Assembly (NCBI GenBank): GCA_004794785.1
Contig: SJOL01006996.1
Span: 816,737 to 880,736, forward strand
DNA length: 64,000 nt
Origin: Opisthorchis felineus
Lineage: Eukaryota; Platyhelminthes; Trematoda; Opisthorchiida; Opisthorchiidae
Reading direction: 5' to 3'
The translations under genes and the position numbers were made by a program. Under the pieces are notes generated by a model, which worked only from the letters and a program-made list of their open reading frames with translations, was not told the DNA's origin and ran no database searches. Of the stretch, positions 14,219-23,849 are shown piece after piece. Numbering within the stretch: the stretch's first letter is position 1; each line of letters opens with the position of its first letter.

Positions 14219-14262
14219 CTGCAAACGTTCCGTCACCAACCGAGGTGACATCCTCAGTGCGT
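14219..14262 (-). ncRNA. Decayed hammerhead ribozyme of a Penelope-like element (copy a)
   Basis: Read on the minus strand this gives CTGAGGATGTCACC, a loop, then TTGGTGACGGAACGTTTGC. A hammerhead type I core is CTGATGA, stem II, GAAAC. Stem II (GTCACC with GGTGAC) is perfect here, but both core segments carry one substitution (CTGAGGA and GGAAC), so catalysis should be lost. The following CAAATTG...GGACAAACCAACGAC matches the sequence following the hammerhead at 61933-61975. Hammerheads of this minimal form are known from the terminal repeats of Penelope-like elements, and this one sits directly 3' of PLE coding remnants. Confidence 0.72.
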
Positions 14263-14264
14263 TG

Positions 14265-14694
14265 TTAGGGAGCGTAGAGATGGGTCGATGGTTGTGCGTT
14301 GAATAGTGTTGCGTGTGCGTCAGTATAGGTGCTGCTAGCCGGGGCTGACCTTCGATCATGATTAGTTGTCCGGTCGGGCGGTTTCATTGGTTGCTCTGTT
14401 ATCCTGTGTCTTGATTGATCGATGACTATGTGACCTTTGAGTTCGGCCACCCCTGCCCCCCTACTCTGGTTGATGCTGGAGCGACCTCCTTCCTTGACCC
14501 CTCTGGGTTCCGGCTCGTGACCTTTGTTGATTCGACTCCAAGCTGTTCCCCGTTTCTTGGATTGTGAAGTCGACATTCGGCTCTCTTTGAGTATTCCGGC
14601 TGAGATGTTGGTTCCTTGCATGTAGTAGTGCATAATTTTGATCCAGTTCAATGCATCGGTTGATCGAATCCGTCATGTAGTACCATGCTTCCAG
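14265..14694 (-). pseudogene. Penelope-like element, C-terminal coding remnant
   Basis: Two overlapping minus-strand frames give a degraded continuation of the reverse-transcriptase piece at 14695-14877. One contains SINRCIELDQNYALLHARNQ and the other reads ALNWIKIMHYYMQGTNIS. The pattern SINRCIELD...YALL resembles the segment found near the end of trematode PLE proteins, after the GIY-YIG endonuclease. No GIY-YIG catalytic residues are recognisable, so the endonuclease part is probably deleted. The order on the minus strand (RT piece, C-terminal tail, then hammerhead at 14262-14219) fits a PLE body leading into a terminal repeat. It is inactive because it contains stops and frame changes. 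Confidence 0.5.
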
Positions 14695-14877
14695 AAATTC
14701 CCTTCCGTTTATCGTGTCTCCTTCACGTTCCTCTCCTGTTCGATTGTAAACTTGATATCTTCAAACGTGGTGTTGAACAGTTCATGCGCATTGTGTACCG
14801 AATCATGTTTCATGATGATGAAGGCATCGTCTATGTAGTGGATCCATAGCTTTGTATTGATGATCAGTAGTACTGCG
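14695..14877 (-). pseudogene. Penelope-like element, reverse transcriptase fragment (YIDD motif)
   Basis: The minus-strand translation includes LLIINTKLWIHYIDDAFIIM followed by KHDSVHNAHELFNTTFEDIK and FTIEQE. YIDDAFII with the downstream L N x x F x x I x F T pattern is motif C of the Penelope-like RT, whose usual form is YxDDTFVI. The fragment lies inside a LRR-gene intron. Its upstream boundary is the 43-bp inverted repeat (14835-14877 and 14995-15037). Beyond that point the RT sequence that would precede motif C is found on the opposite strand. The fragment is truncated and non-functional. Confidence 0.72.
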
Positions 14878-15037
14878 AGCTGTTGGAATTTTACATAGAT
14901 ACATACTTCCGCTTTGATGGACAATTATATCAACAGGTGGAAGGGGCCCCAATGGGATCTTCACATCAGGACTTATCGCTGAGGCGGTAGCGCACGCAGT
15001 ACTACTGATCATCAATACAAAGCTATGGATCCACTAC
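14835..15037. repeat. 43-bp perfect inverted repeat with 117-bp spacer inside the PLE remnant
   Basis: The left arm 14835-14877 (starts gtagtggatccatagctttg) is the exact reverse complement of the right arm 14995-15037 (ends caaagctatggatccactac). The spacer is 14878-14994. The first outer base pair (14834 t and 15038 g) does not match, so the arms end sharply. The arms encode the same RT residues (LLIINTKLWIHY), so they are a duplication within the element, not a terminal inverted repeat. Confidence 0.95.
14878..15037 (+). pseudogene. Penelope-like RT fragment in inverted orientation (GAPMGS motif)
   Basis: The plus strand reads FDGQLYQQVEGAPMGS and then, after a frameshift of one base, SGLIAEAVAHAVLLIINTKL. 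This is RT motif B of Penelope-like elements (usual form QxxGTPMGSPxSGLIAE), which normally lies immediately N-terminal to the YxDD motif. Motif C is on the minus strand at 14695-14877, so the two halves of one RT palm are head-to-head. The shared LLIINTKLWIHY sequence is present on both sides as the arms of the inverted repeat. Confidence 0.7.
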
Positions 15038-15529
15038 GTACTACGTAGGTACGTACGTACGTTCGTCATCATTTTGACTGCTCTCCAACGCTCTCCAACC
15101 CATGAAACTTAATATTTTTGAAGAATGCTTTCTCCTCCATTCTGTTTTAGTAGTGTAGGAGAGAACCTGCCATTTGATGAGGGTGGTCCAAACAGGCCAA
15201 CCTTGGTTGGAACAGAAGTCGAAATATCCGGGCGATTTCGATGCACTGAGGATCAGGGTCACAGAAACCAGAAAAATCGATGGTGAAACCCATGTTCTTC
15301 ACCAGTTTAACGTTATCTAGTGAGGGGCGTCTTCTTTCCAGGTTGTGTGTTTGCTATCAAATGACGGTTATGTATGTCCTTCATTCGTGTTTGGGCATCC
15401 TAATGCATGATGCCTGTTGATCTTTACGTTGAATTGCTGGATGAAGGCACATAACCTTTTTACTGACTGCGTCCGTGTGACCTTGTCCGGATATTCCGAA
15501 GCACTAATGACCGCAGTTCTTATTTCCAG

Positions 15530-15699
15530 GCGACTTGAAGCAACTGACTCGTTTGTGTCTGAAAAACAACAAACCTTTGGACCAACTGCCCGCAGAACTG
15601 GCTGCACTGCCGCTTCTTTCCTTTTTGAGTCTAGAAGGCTGCAACTTGCGACAAATTCCTGAGGATATAGTGCAAGCCGGAGCGGGGGCGGTTATTAAA
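15530..15699 (+). CDS. LRR protein (LRRC40-like), exon 3
   Basis: This exon follows a ttatttccag acceptor and ends at a consensus aaa|gtaagt donor in phase 0. Completing the split Gly codon, it reads GDLKQLTRLCLKNNKPLDQL, then PAELAALPLLSFLSLEGCNL, then RQIPEDIVQAGAGAVIK. It holds one full LRR plus the capping repeat (LSFLSLEGCNLRQIPEDIV). The ending resembles the segment before the YLR motif in LRRC40, where the last repeat is followed by a Gly-rich turn and an A(I/V)(L/I)xYLR helix. Here the cap reads AVIK and the next exon supplies YLR. The downstream intron is 7.25 kb and has been colonised by two RTE-like retrotransposons. Confidence 0.9.
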
Positions 15700-17879
15700 G
15701 TAAGTGGGTCAATTATTGTTCTTAGTGAAAGGTTCTGATGCGACAATACGTAGGAAGAATTCAGTTGAGTCTCATTTGGGTCTCAGGTTAATAATACCAT
15801 AGTTTACACATTAGTGTGTAACTCTAAATATGTGTGTAGTATTTCTGAAAAGTAGCCAGCATAAAATTTTCCATACGGGGAATCGAAGTTGGGATAACGA
15901 AAGCAAATTTATGGTTTTATCCATTTAAGTGTCATGCACTCGTTTGTTTCCCCTAGATCTTTTACGTTAGCCTATGTGAAGGGCCCTCATATGGGTCTCC
16001 TCTTATGATCGGTTTTTAAATCTCGCAATTTTTCCACTGATATAAAAGTGAAGCGAAACTATCACCTCCAGACAAGGGCTGCATTATTTAATAATTCCAG
16101 TGTACACTACTTAAAACGGTTCTGTGTGAACGATTACGTTTACTATGTTGTCGTGGGTTTAATTTAGGGAGTGTCTTTTCAGACTGGAGATCGGATCTCC
16201 TAGCCATCCCTATCCAATGTCTATATAGGGCAAAACTGCACGCTCGAGTGAGGTAACGGTCCGTAGTGCCATTTCCGAAGCACATCATAATTGGAAGATA
16301 CCTTCGGTGTGCAGTGGCCTGCTTTCAGAATCTGGAACCTGTCGTGACAACCAACCACTTCATCCCTTCCCATCATTAGCAAATACACACAACGAGACAC
16401 CTTTTTATGTTACCGATGTCACGTGTACCTTTGTGATTGTACTGCTACAAACTCCAAGCTTGCGCTCGCAGTTCCACCCGATTTGTTCGACTAGCTTTAA
16501 ACAAAACGGACAGTTTGGTTGGTATAGTTCAGGAAGTGTTGGGATGAGGGTGAAATCGGACCCACAGGGACGTGTCAGGTGCTCAGGCCACAAACACTGA
16601 AGATATCGAGTGATATCGTAGATTAGCAAGTCAAGGCGGGACACCGGTTAGTGAGCATGCCTTCTGTAAGTAACCCAAGCAGTTACGCTCCAACGGCTTA
16701 GCATCCTCCGTTGTGTGCGCATGGACACTGTGCAAACTTCATAGCTGTCGTGTTGATTTATGCGTATATCTAACAGGCATTCAACTTTCTTCACCATTCA
16801 GCACCACCTCTTTCGACATGACTGTAGCTTAAATCAAGAATAGCTATTGTCCACTAGCCCCGGTGGTGTGAAAACCGATTTGCTTTGACATTCGCATTAC
16901 GCCCAGGTTTCGCTTGCGGATAGTAAGACTTGTTCTAGAAAAGAGTAGGACTGGGATCAAACAATCGAAATTGGGCGTTGTGATACCCTTTCATCCAGTA
17001 GTAGGCACATGTTTATTTCACGGTGCGGTGCGCGTGGCTCTGATAAGTGAGGATTGCAGTCATCCGACAACTTGTACTAGAAATCTGGTTTCTGTTTCAC
17101 TGGAAAGCAAGATGGATTTCACTTAGGTATACGCAGTCTTTCGCCTATGCGGATGGGTTGATCGTAATGATTCATTCATTACTGACGAGTATGTTGCATT
17201 AGTCCGCTCATTAATGTGCGTCAGAGGCGCAACAACCTTAGAGTGAGGTACCTGTCACCTTAGCTACGTTATGAATGCTGGCACTGTTCCCCTTCCCTTT
17301 GCTGTTTCCTTATAGTGTTGCAAATATACCCTCAATCAGTTTATGTACCATGTACAGAAACAGACGGAACTAGTTGTCTCTAACCCATCAATCCCACCTA
17401 TTTTGCAAGATCTCACTTCAGGTGCACGCCGACCTGTATACGCTCATAAGTCACCAAAGCCGTTTTTTACGGCCCGATTTCACTGCTTTTCTACCCACTG
17501 AGGTTTTGAGAAAGACTCGATACGTATTCATTTTAGAAATGCATAATGTTTATGCTGATTTCCTGTTTCAATCCACGTGACCGTTTCTACTTGGAAGCGG
17601 GAAAAGTGGTTGAATCCCGGAAAGCTCGGACACGCGTGGTTCTGTAGAGGGCTCGAGCGCGTGACACTTTGGTTAGAACTTCTGGGCTGTTACACCTTGA
17701 AAAACGAACCCCTGTTCCCCGTATGTTTGCCTGCTAGTCTTATTCCTTTGACTCCACACAGACACACTCGACTCCGTGGAAACTGAGTGCAGTCTGCCAT
17801 TTGTGTGTAAGAGTCCGGTGGTTCTACCGATATTGATCGGAAAATCGGCTTCGGATTGCAGACACTGGCCAATAGAGCA
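15700..17879 (+). other. Last intron of the LRR gene, 5' portion; nothing recognised
   Basis: This is intron sequence after the gtaagt donor at 15700. Short frames on both strands (for example 16307-16600 and 17374-17786) have no recognisable domain. Sequence immediately before 17880 may belong to the truncated RTE copy but is too decayed to delimit. Confidence 0.55.
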
Positions 17880-18745
17880 TTGAAGTTCTCTCTCCAGGGA
17901 GAGGCACTGAAAGTTGTGGAGCGTATCTTGGAAACTGCATTAGTTCGGATTGTAGTGTGACAGATGAGGTCAATGTACGAATCTGCAAGGCCCCGGGTCG
18001 CGTTTGCTAATTTGAGAAACCTATGGTGTCAAAGTGGTGTATCCCTGAATCTCAAGGGACGTGTGTATCATGCTACAGTGCGGGCTGTGAGACTTGGCCT
18101 GTTCAAGCAGCGGAACTGAGACGTCTTTAGGTATTCGATAATGGTTGTCACAGAACCATAGCTCGTGTGGGTTGGTGTCGGCGAATCCGTGACGAGGCAA
18201 TCAAAAAGCGAGTTTTCGGTTGTGCATTGAAGAGTGTGTCCAGCACCAGAAGCTGCGCTGCTTGGGACATTAGTTGTGTATACCTAACCATCGTTTGCCG
18301 AAGAGAGTGCCGTTTTCCATGCCCAATTCAGAGTGGCGGAATCAGAGAGGTGACCAACCCTTGACCTGGCAGATGGGTATGAAGGAGATTGCGAAACGTT
18401 TAGATGCTGTCGATGCTGCTCGCCGTGGGGGGCCGCGTGGTCCCTACTTCGTCTGGTTGGGGGCACTGCAAGATATGACTGCTAATCGATCTCAGTGGCA
18501 TTCTTGTTGTCAGTTTCTATCCAGATTTTCGGAATGAGTGTCTGGAGGTGTGGGCACCTCGGAATGGTTGTAGTAAGCTAGCACTAAGTCCTTTGGTAAT
18601 GTGTTGGAATACTGGTAGCCACCTGATCAATTACCAACTAAGTCCCTTCCCCGTCCACGTTTATCCTTTTTTTCACGATAAGGCTTTCAAATAAATCCTG
18701 GTTGTACGGCAGCGAAGCGTCGGTGTTGATGATGATGAGGAGGAA
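17880..18745 (+). mobile_element. RTE/SR2-like non-LTR retrotransposon, 5'-truncated copy
   Basis: The plus strand carries the last third of a non-LTR retrotransposon ORF across several frames. These are a region like LKVVERxxYLGNCISSDCSV (about 17915-17965), RICKARVAFANLRNLW (about 17980-18030), LKGRVYHATVRAV, and the C-terminal block with RLPKRVPFSMPNSEWRNQRG and LTWQMGMKEIAKRLDAVDAA (18274-18430). It ends QWHSCCQFLSRFSE and a TGA at about 18537. A 3' UTR follows, ending in a gatgatgatgagg tail near 18727-18740, typical of the short-repeat tails of RTE elements. The same 3' UTR occurs in reverse at 55385-55560. The copy has multiple stops and frameshifts and is inactive. It meets the minus-strand element that starts at 18933 tail-to-tail. 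Confidence 0.82.
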
Positions 18746-19544
18746 CAGAACGCATCTCACTGGGTTAACCATTACAGTCAGCTTCCTCAGATCACTTCAG
18801 TTTATCAGCTGTAATCCATGTGCCCAAGGTTTCATCTGCTACAGTTTTGATCACCGGATAATCGGAGAGCTTGGAAGATACGACCAAGCATTGGAGGCGA
18901 TAGCGTTTTCAGGTAGTTCGGAAACCTGGCAGCTACGCATAGGTAGTACAATGCACGAGCGCCACTGACTGCGCAACTGGACCGTCTGCCAATGTCATTA
19001 ACCATCGGTGAGGTGACCCACGATTTCCCCATCCAGGGAAGCGACACCTGTCAACCTGACTGAGTCGACTTGTTAGTGTTTTCATACTTCGTTGCCAGGT
19101 CATCCACTTTCTACCCCTTGGTCGCTTCCATTCTCCACAGGGCTGGGCGAAAAGAGCTCTGCGAGGTAGACAGTCCTCTGGCATGCGGAGTACATGTCCT
19201 CCCCGGCGTAATCTGTGAAGCATGAGTAATTCACTTATCGTGTGAGTTCCTACCTCATAACAGCTTCTGGCGAATCTGATGTCCCAACCGGACCGGGCCA
19301 GTGCTTCGGAGAAATCGGTGGTAAAATACTGACGCGTTTCGTACTTCCTCTGTGCAGAGGGACCACGTTCCTGATCCATAAAGCTGTATGGATCGCACTG
19401 CCGCGGTGTACACTCTACTCTTGACTGAAAAACTGACACCAATTCGGATGCTAAAGAAAGCTGCCCTTGCCTTCCCGATTCGAGAGGTAATCTCGTCTCT
19501 AATCAGTCCACAAGAACCTATTAAACTGCCCAGGTGAAATTTAT

Positions 19545-20590
19545 CTACCACTTGACTGGCTCGTCTACAAGCATGAGGATTGGGTTTGATCCCACCCAGT
19601 CTTGTAGCAGCACCTTACGTTTTGTAGGTGTAAAGCACACGCCAGACCATGCAAGAGGATTATTTAGCTTATTCGGAGTGTTTTGCAGTTTTGAAGGATG
19701 TGAACCAGGGAGAACAATATCATCCGCATACTCAGTATCTGTGATCGAACGTCCCGGGGACTGTTCGGCCTCCGAGGTTTCAGAGGCAGGCAGAGAACTT
19801 TCAGGCATCATCATCAATAACAAAGCTGTAGTGGAAAGGCGAGAAAAGGTGGTTCTGTCTTACACCAATGGACATGGTAAACTCAGGAGAAAATTTCCCT
19901 TATACCAGTTCACGTCCACAAAATTTCGTATACGGCGCCCTAATTAGGGACGTAAATGTGGAGGCGACACTCTCGATCGTCAGACACAGACAGTTTCTGG
20001 GGATCGACAGAGTCAAAAACAACTTTCACATCGGGAAAAATTACTAATATGGGGTATCTGAAAAGGTGGCGCTGTTCAAGAACGTTTCCCAGGGTAAAGA
20101 TATTGCTTATGTATCCTCGACCGGGGCGGAACCCAGCTTGATTCTCACAACCTTGTCCCTCCCGATAAGTGATTAACCAGGCTGATACCACAGTGGTTTC
20201 CGCATGACGTTCTGGGGTCTTTTTTGGAGACTGGAGTGACGGTCGAGTCGTTCCATTCCACTGATATTCTGTTTTCGTTCCACATTCTCCTCTGTGGGGT
20301 CGTCAGACCGTTCACCAAGACCCTGCCACCTTCTTTGAAGAGTGCGACGTGCAGACCGTCCGACCGACGCATGTGCTCTGTCGCGTTCAAGGATTAATAT
20401 CTCACGCTGGATTTCGGCTGTTGATGGCTGGCTAGTGTTGATGTTCCACCCGCTGTGTTCTTCCAGGGATTGGGTTGGAGGAGGCCAGCTGAACTGTACT
20501 TTGAGACGTTCAGCCCGTCACTCAAGACGACGGTTTTGTATGTGAATTTCTGTTCTGACTTCGCATATTTTTTCGCTGACACTCGTCTTC
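19545..20590 (-). pseudogene. Reverse transcriptase domain of the RTE-like element
   Basis: Several minus-strand frames together give the RT core in order. They show FKEGGRVLVNGLTT (about 20340-20300), NHCGISLVNHLSGGTRL (about 20195-20145), a segment like NQAGFRPGRGYISNIFTLGN (about 20140-20080), FPDVKVVFDSVD (motif A region, about 20040-20005) and EYADDIVLPGSHPSK (catalytic YADD at 19730-19719). The last continues to a VLLQDWVGSNP segment. Motif A has Val-Val-Phe-Asp-Ser with the expected catalytic Asp preserved. Frames are broken between these blocks, so no intact enzyme can be made. Confidence 0.85.
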
Positions 20591-20989
20591 TTTTGGTCGG
20601 TTGATCGAATCAGCTAAAATAGGGCGCAGCTATTGTTTGCACCGAAAAACTTCTGTATCTCCTGGGCCTTCGCAATTCACCAGCGCTCTCTGTCATTCTT
20701 AAAGCTCTTAATAATCCGGTGTTTGATGGATCTGCATTAGACATCATAATCGCTAGTTGCTGGTATGGCCTTTCTGGCAGCAATTTCTGGCTGATCTCGA
20801 TGATATCCAACATTCATTTAGTCGATTCAGATGGCTTGGACAGGCAGTTCTGAAAGCTGAGAGCATAGCTTCTTTTACTCGCTTCCATTCAACCTCCAAG
20901 CAATCTTCGTCATCCGCATAACTGTGCCTAGCTAGATCAGTTCGATACTCTTCAGCTACTGAAACTTATCGAATGATGAATGGAACTGC

Positions 20990-21790
20990 TGTGCTTGGGT
21001 ACACGTAATCCTGTCAGAAAGCTGACAGAGCCCGCACAATGACGTGATCGGTGTCAAGTTGAGTATCCTAGAAGAAGCGACAATCCTTAATTGATGCTCT
21101 TCATCGGTAACTGATAGCCGCCTGGTCCAGTTGAGTCGATGTTTTGCGGTTGGTAGACTCCATGTAACTCAGTGTGAGCGTTTTTGTTGGAAGTTCTTAC
21201 GGGCCAGGAGCAGACTAGGATCAGCAGACAACCGAAGCAGCCGCCCCCCATTATCCTTATCCCAAACATCAACTTTAAATCCACTTCTTGACTTTGCTTC
21301 TTCTGGGCTTACTCGTCTATATCGTGCATTCATATCACCCGTCAGGATTACTCCATCCTTCCTTCTTACTGGTCGAAGCGGTCGCGACAGATCTCAATAA
21401 AACCGTCCTTCTCAGTCTCAGAACTGCAGTCCTGATACGACAAATAAAACCGTTTACAGCATCGACCTACATTGATCTTAATTGAGCCATACAACTACAC
21501 ACTGCGAAGACTGTTTACTAGGATCCAATTCAGTAATGCTGAGTGCAACCCCACACCGTGGATACCACGAGCCATCGCCTCAGGATTACCAGGTATGCCA
21601 AGAGTGAAATGTGGAACATTTGAGCTTGTCCTAAGCAGCCTGAGGTGCACGACCGAAGTCGGGTCTTGTGTGTGTTTCGGAGACAACGCACGTCGACCTG
21701 GGGTGAAAGCAAGATCTCAAAAAGAGATGCCTGTTGCCCTGTTTGACAGAGAGTGCGGACATTGAAGGCTGTAACGTGTACAGTAACTAA
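20990..21790 (-). pseudogene. APE-like endonuclease domain of the RTE-like element
   Basis: The minus-strand frame beginning upstream of 21790 reads VTAFNVRTLCQTGQQASLFE, the N-terminal Asn-containing strand of apurinic-type retrotransposon endonucleases. It is followed by CLRNTHKT where the catalytic Glu is normally found (usual form SETR), so that residue appears to be substituted. Near 21090-21020 another frame reads QAAISYR and then DTDHVIVRA, equivalent to the terminal SDHALV block with the catalytic Asp-His retained. The domain is interrupted by stops. Confidence 0.7.
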
Positions 21791-22297
21791 GTTAGTAATT
21801 GTAAGCTGCAACGAGGTTAGTAAGTGAGTATTATGGTTTATTCTTCTAGGCGACAGTTTAGACACGATACAATGGCAGATGGGTTGGTCGCACTGCATTG
21901 TGAGATGGGTGGGGAGGGATGCAAGGGAAAGCAGGTGAGTGAAGGGATACAGGAGCGAATGAGAATTCCCGGCTGCCCAAGCCGAAGAAGGGGGTTTGAT
22001 TGAGGTACCCCACCTTGAGCCTTTGACTCAAAAGTTCTACCCACAATGCAGTAGGATAAAGTAACGTTTCGTTCGGTTATCCTGCCCGTAGCCTCTGTCT
22101 CAAAAGCCTGAACCGCGATGCAGCGGTTTATAGAGTTTTCTTGAGGAACCTTCCCCGGATCTAATGACTCAATAGTCTGACTCACTTGGCTGCAGTGGCC
22201 GACCTGGCCCGAGGATTCAGGGAGTAAGACAATTGTTTCACTCCTAATGCAGCTGCGCACAACAGGTGCCCATTGAACAACACCAGACTCTTTGGTT

Positions 22298-22500
22298 TTA
22301 AAAATCCTCGACTTTACCGAGTAATGAGCCGGCGACCAACCGTTGCGCGATCGGAATGTTGATAGTGCACCTAAATATTGGTCGCTCTGGTGAGTTTATT
22401 GATTGTTTATGAAGTAGCTGTTGATCTGTTCGCCGAGTTTGGCAACTGACTTCAAAACGTTTCGTCACCATACGGGAAGATATCATCAGTGCACGGAGTG
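22298..22500 (-). mobile_element. Penelope-like element terminal fragment with hammerhead
   Basis: On the minus strand, sequence after the hammerhead reads GTTTTGAAGTCAGTTGCC and then AAACTCGGCGAACAGATCAA, comparable to the GTTTGCAACCAAATGGCTCA and GTGAACAAACCAACG that follow the hammerhead at 61933. It is therefore another piece of PLE terminal repeat, immediately upstream of the 5' end of the RTE element at 22260. The downstream limit is uncertain. Confidence 0.5.
22453..22495 (-). ncRNA. Hammerhead ribozyme of PLE type, catalytic core intact (copy b)
   Basis: The minus strand reads GTGCACTGATGATATCTTCC, then CGTATGGTGACGAAACGTTT. The conserved CTGATGA and GAAAC segments are both exact. 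Stem II is weakened: the 3' side is GGTGAC, but the 5' side, normally GTCACC, reads ATCTTC, leaving only three Watson-Crick pairs plus one wobble. Stem I/III flanks (GTGCA and CGTTTTG) are short, as is usual for PLE hammerheads that act as dimers. Self-cleavage is therefore uncertain despite the intact core. It lies in the last intron of the LRR gene. Confidence 0.68.
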
Positions 22501-22950
22501 TGCGTCTTCTGGGGTGGAACTTTTCTAATCCGTCCTTTCTCGGAGGAATGCAGCATCGCTGCTCCCGTGAATCTGGATATGCTAGACGCCTGACGGAAAC
22601 GCCTTACTGGCTTCACACTTCTATCGCAGAGAACAGCACGGTTTTAACTCCAGACCGTCTCTTAATCCGATTTCTCGCAATCTTGTGGCTCACTGCTCTT
22701 CGTTGGGCTGCTCCTCAGTGGCCTTCCGGGCATGGTTCAACCTTGGGGAACTGAATTCCAGGCAGTATAACCCGCAGTATCATTGCAGCACTGAAGCCCA
22801 ACCACCACTACAATGTGACAGCTTTTGGTTGAGCCAGCTTGCTATCGCAGTTAGATTGGCAACCCAGATTGTGGTGTGAATTTTTGTTTTTTGGTATTTT
22901 CTCATAGTTTGAATGAAACAATATCGCGCTTTTATTACGTTGTTTTTCAG

Positions 22951-23082
22951 TACCTCAGAAACATTTTGCTTGTAAGCGAGCAATGCAAACTGGCGTGTAT
23001 CACCCTATTGCACAATTCTACCTCACAAGATCCAGTGATACAGGACACGTTGATCGGCGCCAACCAACAGTCTGCTGATTAA
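22951..23082 (+). CDS. LRR protein (LRRC40-like), terminal exon with YLR motif and stop
   Basis: A strong acceptor (gttgtttttcag) ends at 22950. The exon opens in phase 0 with TAC CTC AGA, giving YLRNILLVSEQCKLACITLL and then HNSTSQDPVIQDTLIGANQQ, SAD and a TAA at 23080-23082. Joined to the previous exon the C-terminus reads AVIK-YLRN, matching the ALEYLRD/VLKYLRS signature of LRRC40. In vertebrate LRRC40 the protein stops a few residues after YLRDR, so this 36-residue extension is unusual. A possible donor (CTT|gtaagc) at 22972 would instead make a 21-base microexon (22951-22971) and continue into exons not recognised here. No AATAAA signal was seen shortly downstream, which leaves that option open. 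Confidence 0.7.
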   Translation, partial: YLRNILLVSEQCKLACITLLHNSTSQDPVIQDTLIGANQQSAD

Positions 23083-23849
23083 TGTCTGTTGCTGCCTCTA
23101 GCTTTCTGACTCTCTGGTCTGACGACACGGCTGTGATTTCAGTTCGAACGATATCCGCTTCCTACATTTATGATATGACATTCCAGTAATCCAGTCTCAT
23201 GTATGATCAAGTTTCTGCCTTGCGGGTTTCTTTTCGTTCCTCTTGTTTTTTTCACTCTGTTCATCTGTTGACTGATCTAGATGATTCTATATTGTGCCAT
23301 ACTAATTAAGACAGTTTTTACGTGATGCCTAAACTATTTTCTTTGATTTTTCGTAAAGGGTTTCAATTAATACAAATAATGTACCACTTGCCACTTGTTA
23401 CACAGGATGAAAACCAGCTATTTTGACCGTAAAAGTAGTGAGAAATGCTTCTGACGCTTGAATCTTCACGTTTCTGGGACCCGACGTCTTTAGGGTGGCT
23501 TCGTGGTTGTTCGGCTCACCTAGGAGGCGTTGTGGATTGAAGCATCCGCCCTAATAAGGTGCTGGTTATTACAGACAATCAGTGGCAACAACAGTCTAGG
23601 CGTCGTGCTGGTTAACTCCGCGTTGAGGTTTCCAACTAATTCCACGTCATGTGCAAACATATAGTAAAGAGTTTTAAGGTCGTTTACCAGATCGTCTACG
23701 TATTCTTTATGTTAATTCTCTAATGGCCAACACTAACCCGGGTGGGAAACCCTCCCCTGAAGTAATGTAACATTCCCAATAAGAAGTTTGATACAACGGA
23801 CATTTTGTCATGTAGGTGAGGTCAATCCATGCCGAAAACCCTAGAAGTA
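23083..23849. other. Downstream flank of the LRR terminal exon; nothing recognised
   Basis: AT-rich sequence without a recognisable frame or canonical polyadenylation hexamer in the first 400 bases. Confidence 0.5.

Larger units (their letters stand above)
18933..22260 (-). mobile_element. RTE/SR2-like non-LTR retrotransposon, nearly complete degenerate copy
   Basis: On the minus strand the element runs from an untranslated leader (22260 to about 21840) through an APE-type endonuclease (about 21790-20990), a linker (about 20830-20600), the reverse transcriptase (about 20590-19540) and the C-terminal region (19540-18933). The leader holds an open frame with NVTLSYCIVGRTFESKAQGG. The RT contains YADD. 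The C-terminal part contains RRGGHVLRMPEDCLPRRALF and ends near GWGNRGSPHRWL. Autonomous non-LTR elements of this type nick the target with the endonuclease and prime cDNA synthesis there. Stops and frame changes throughout show it is dead. It lies antisense within the 7.25-kb last intron of the LRR gene. The 3' end is approximate and no clear simple-repeat tail was seen. Confidence 0.85.
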
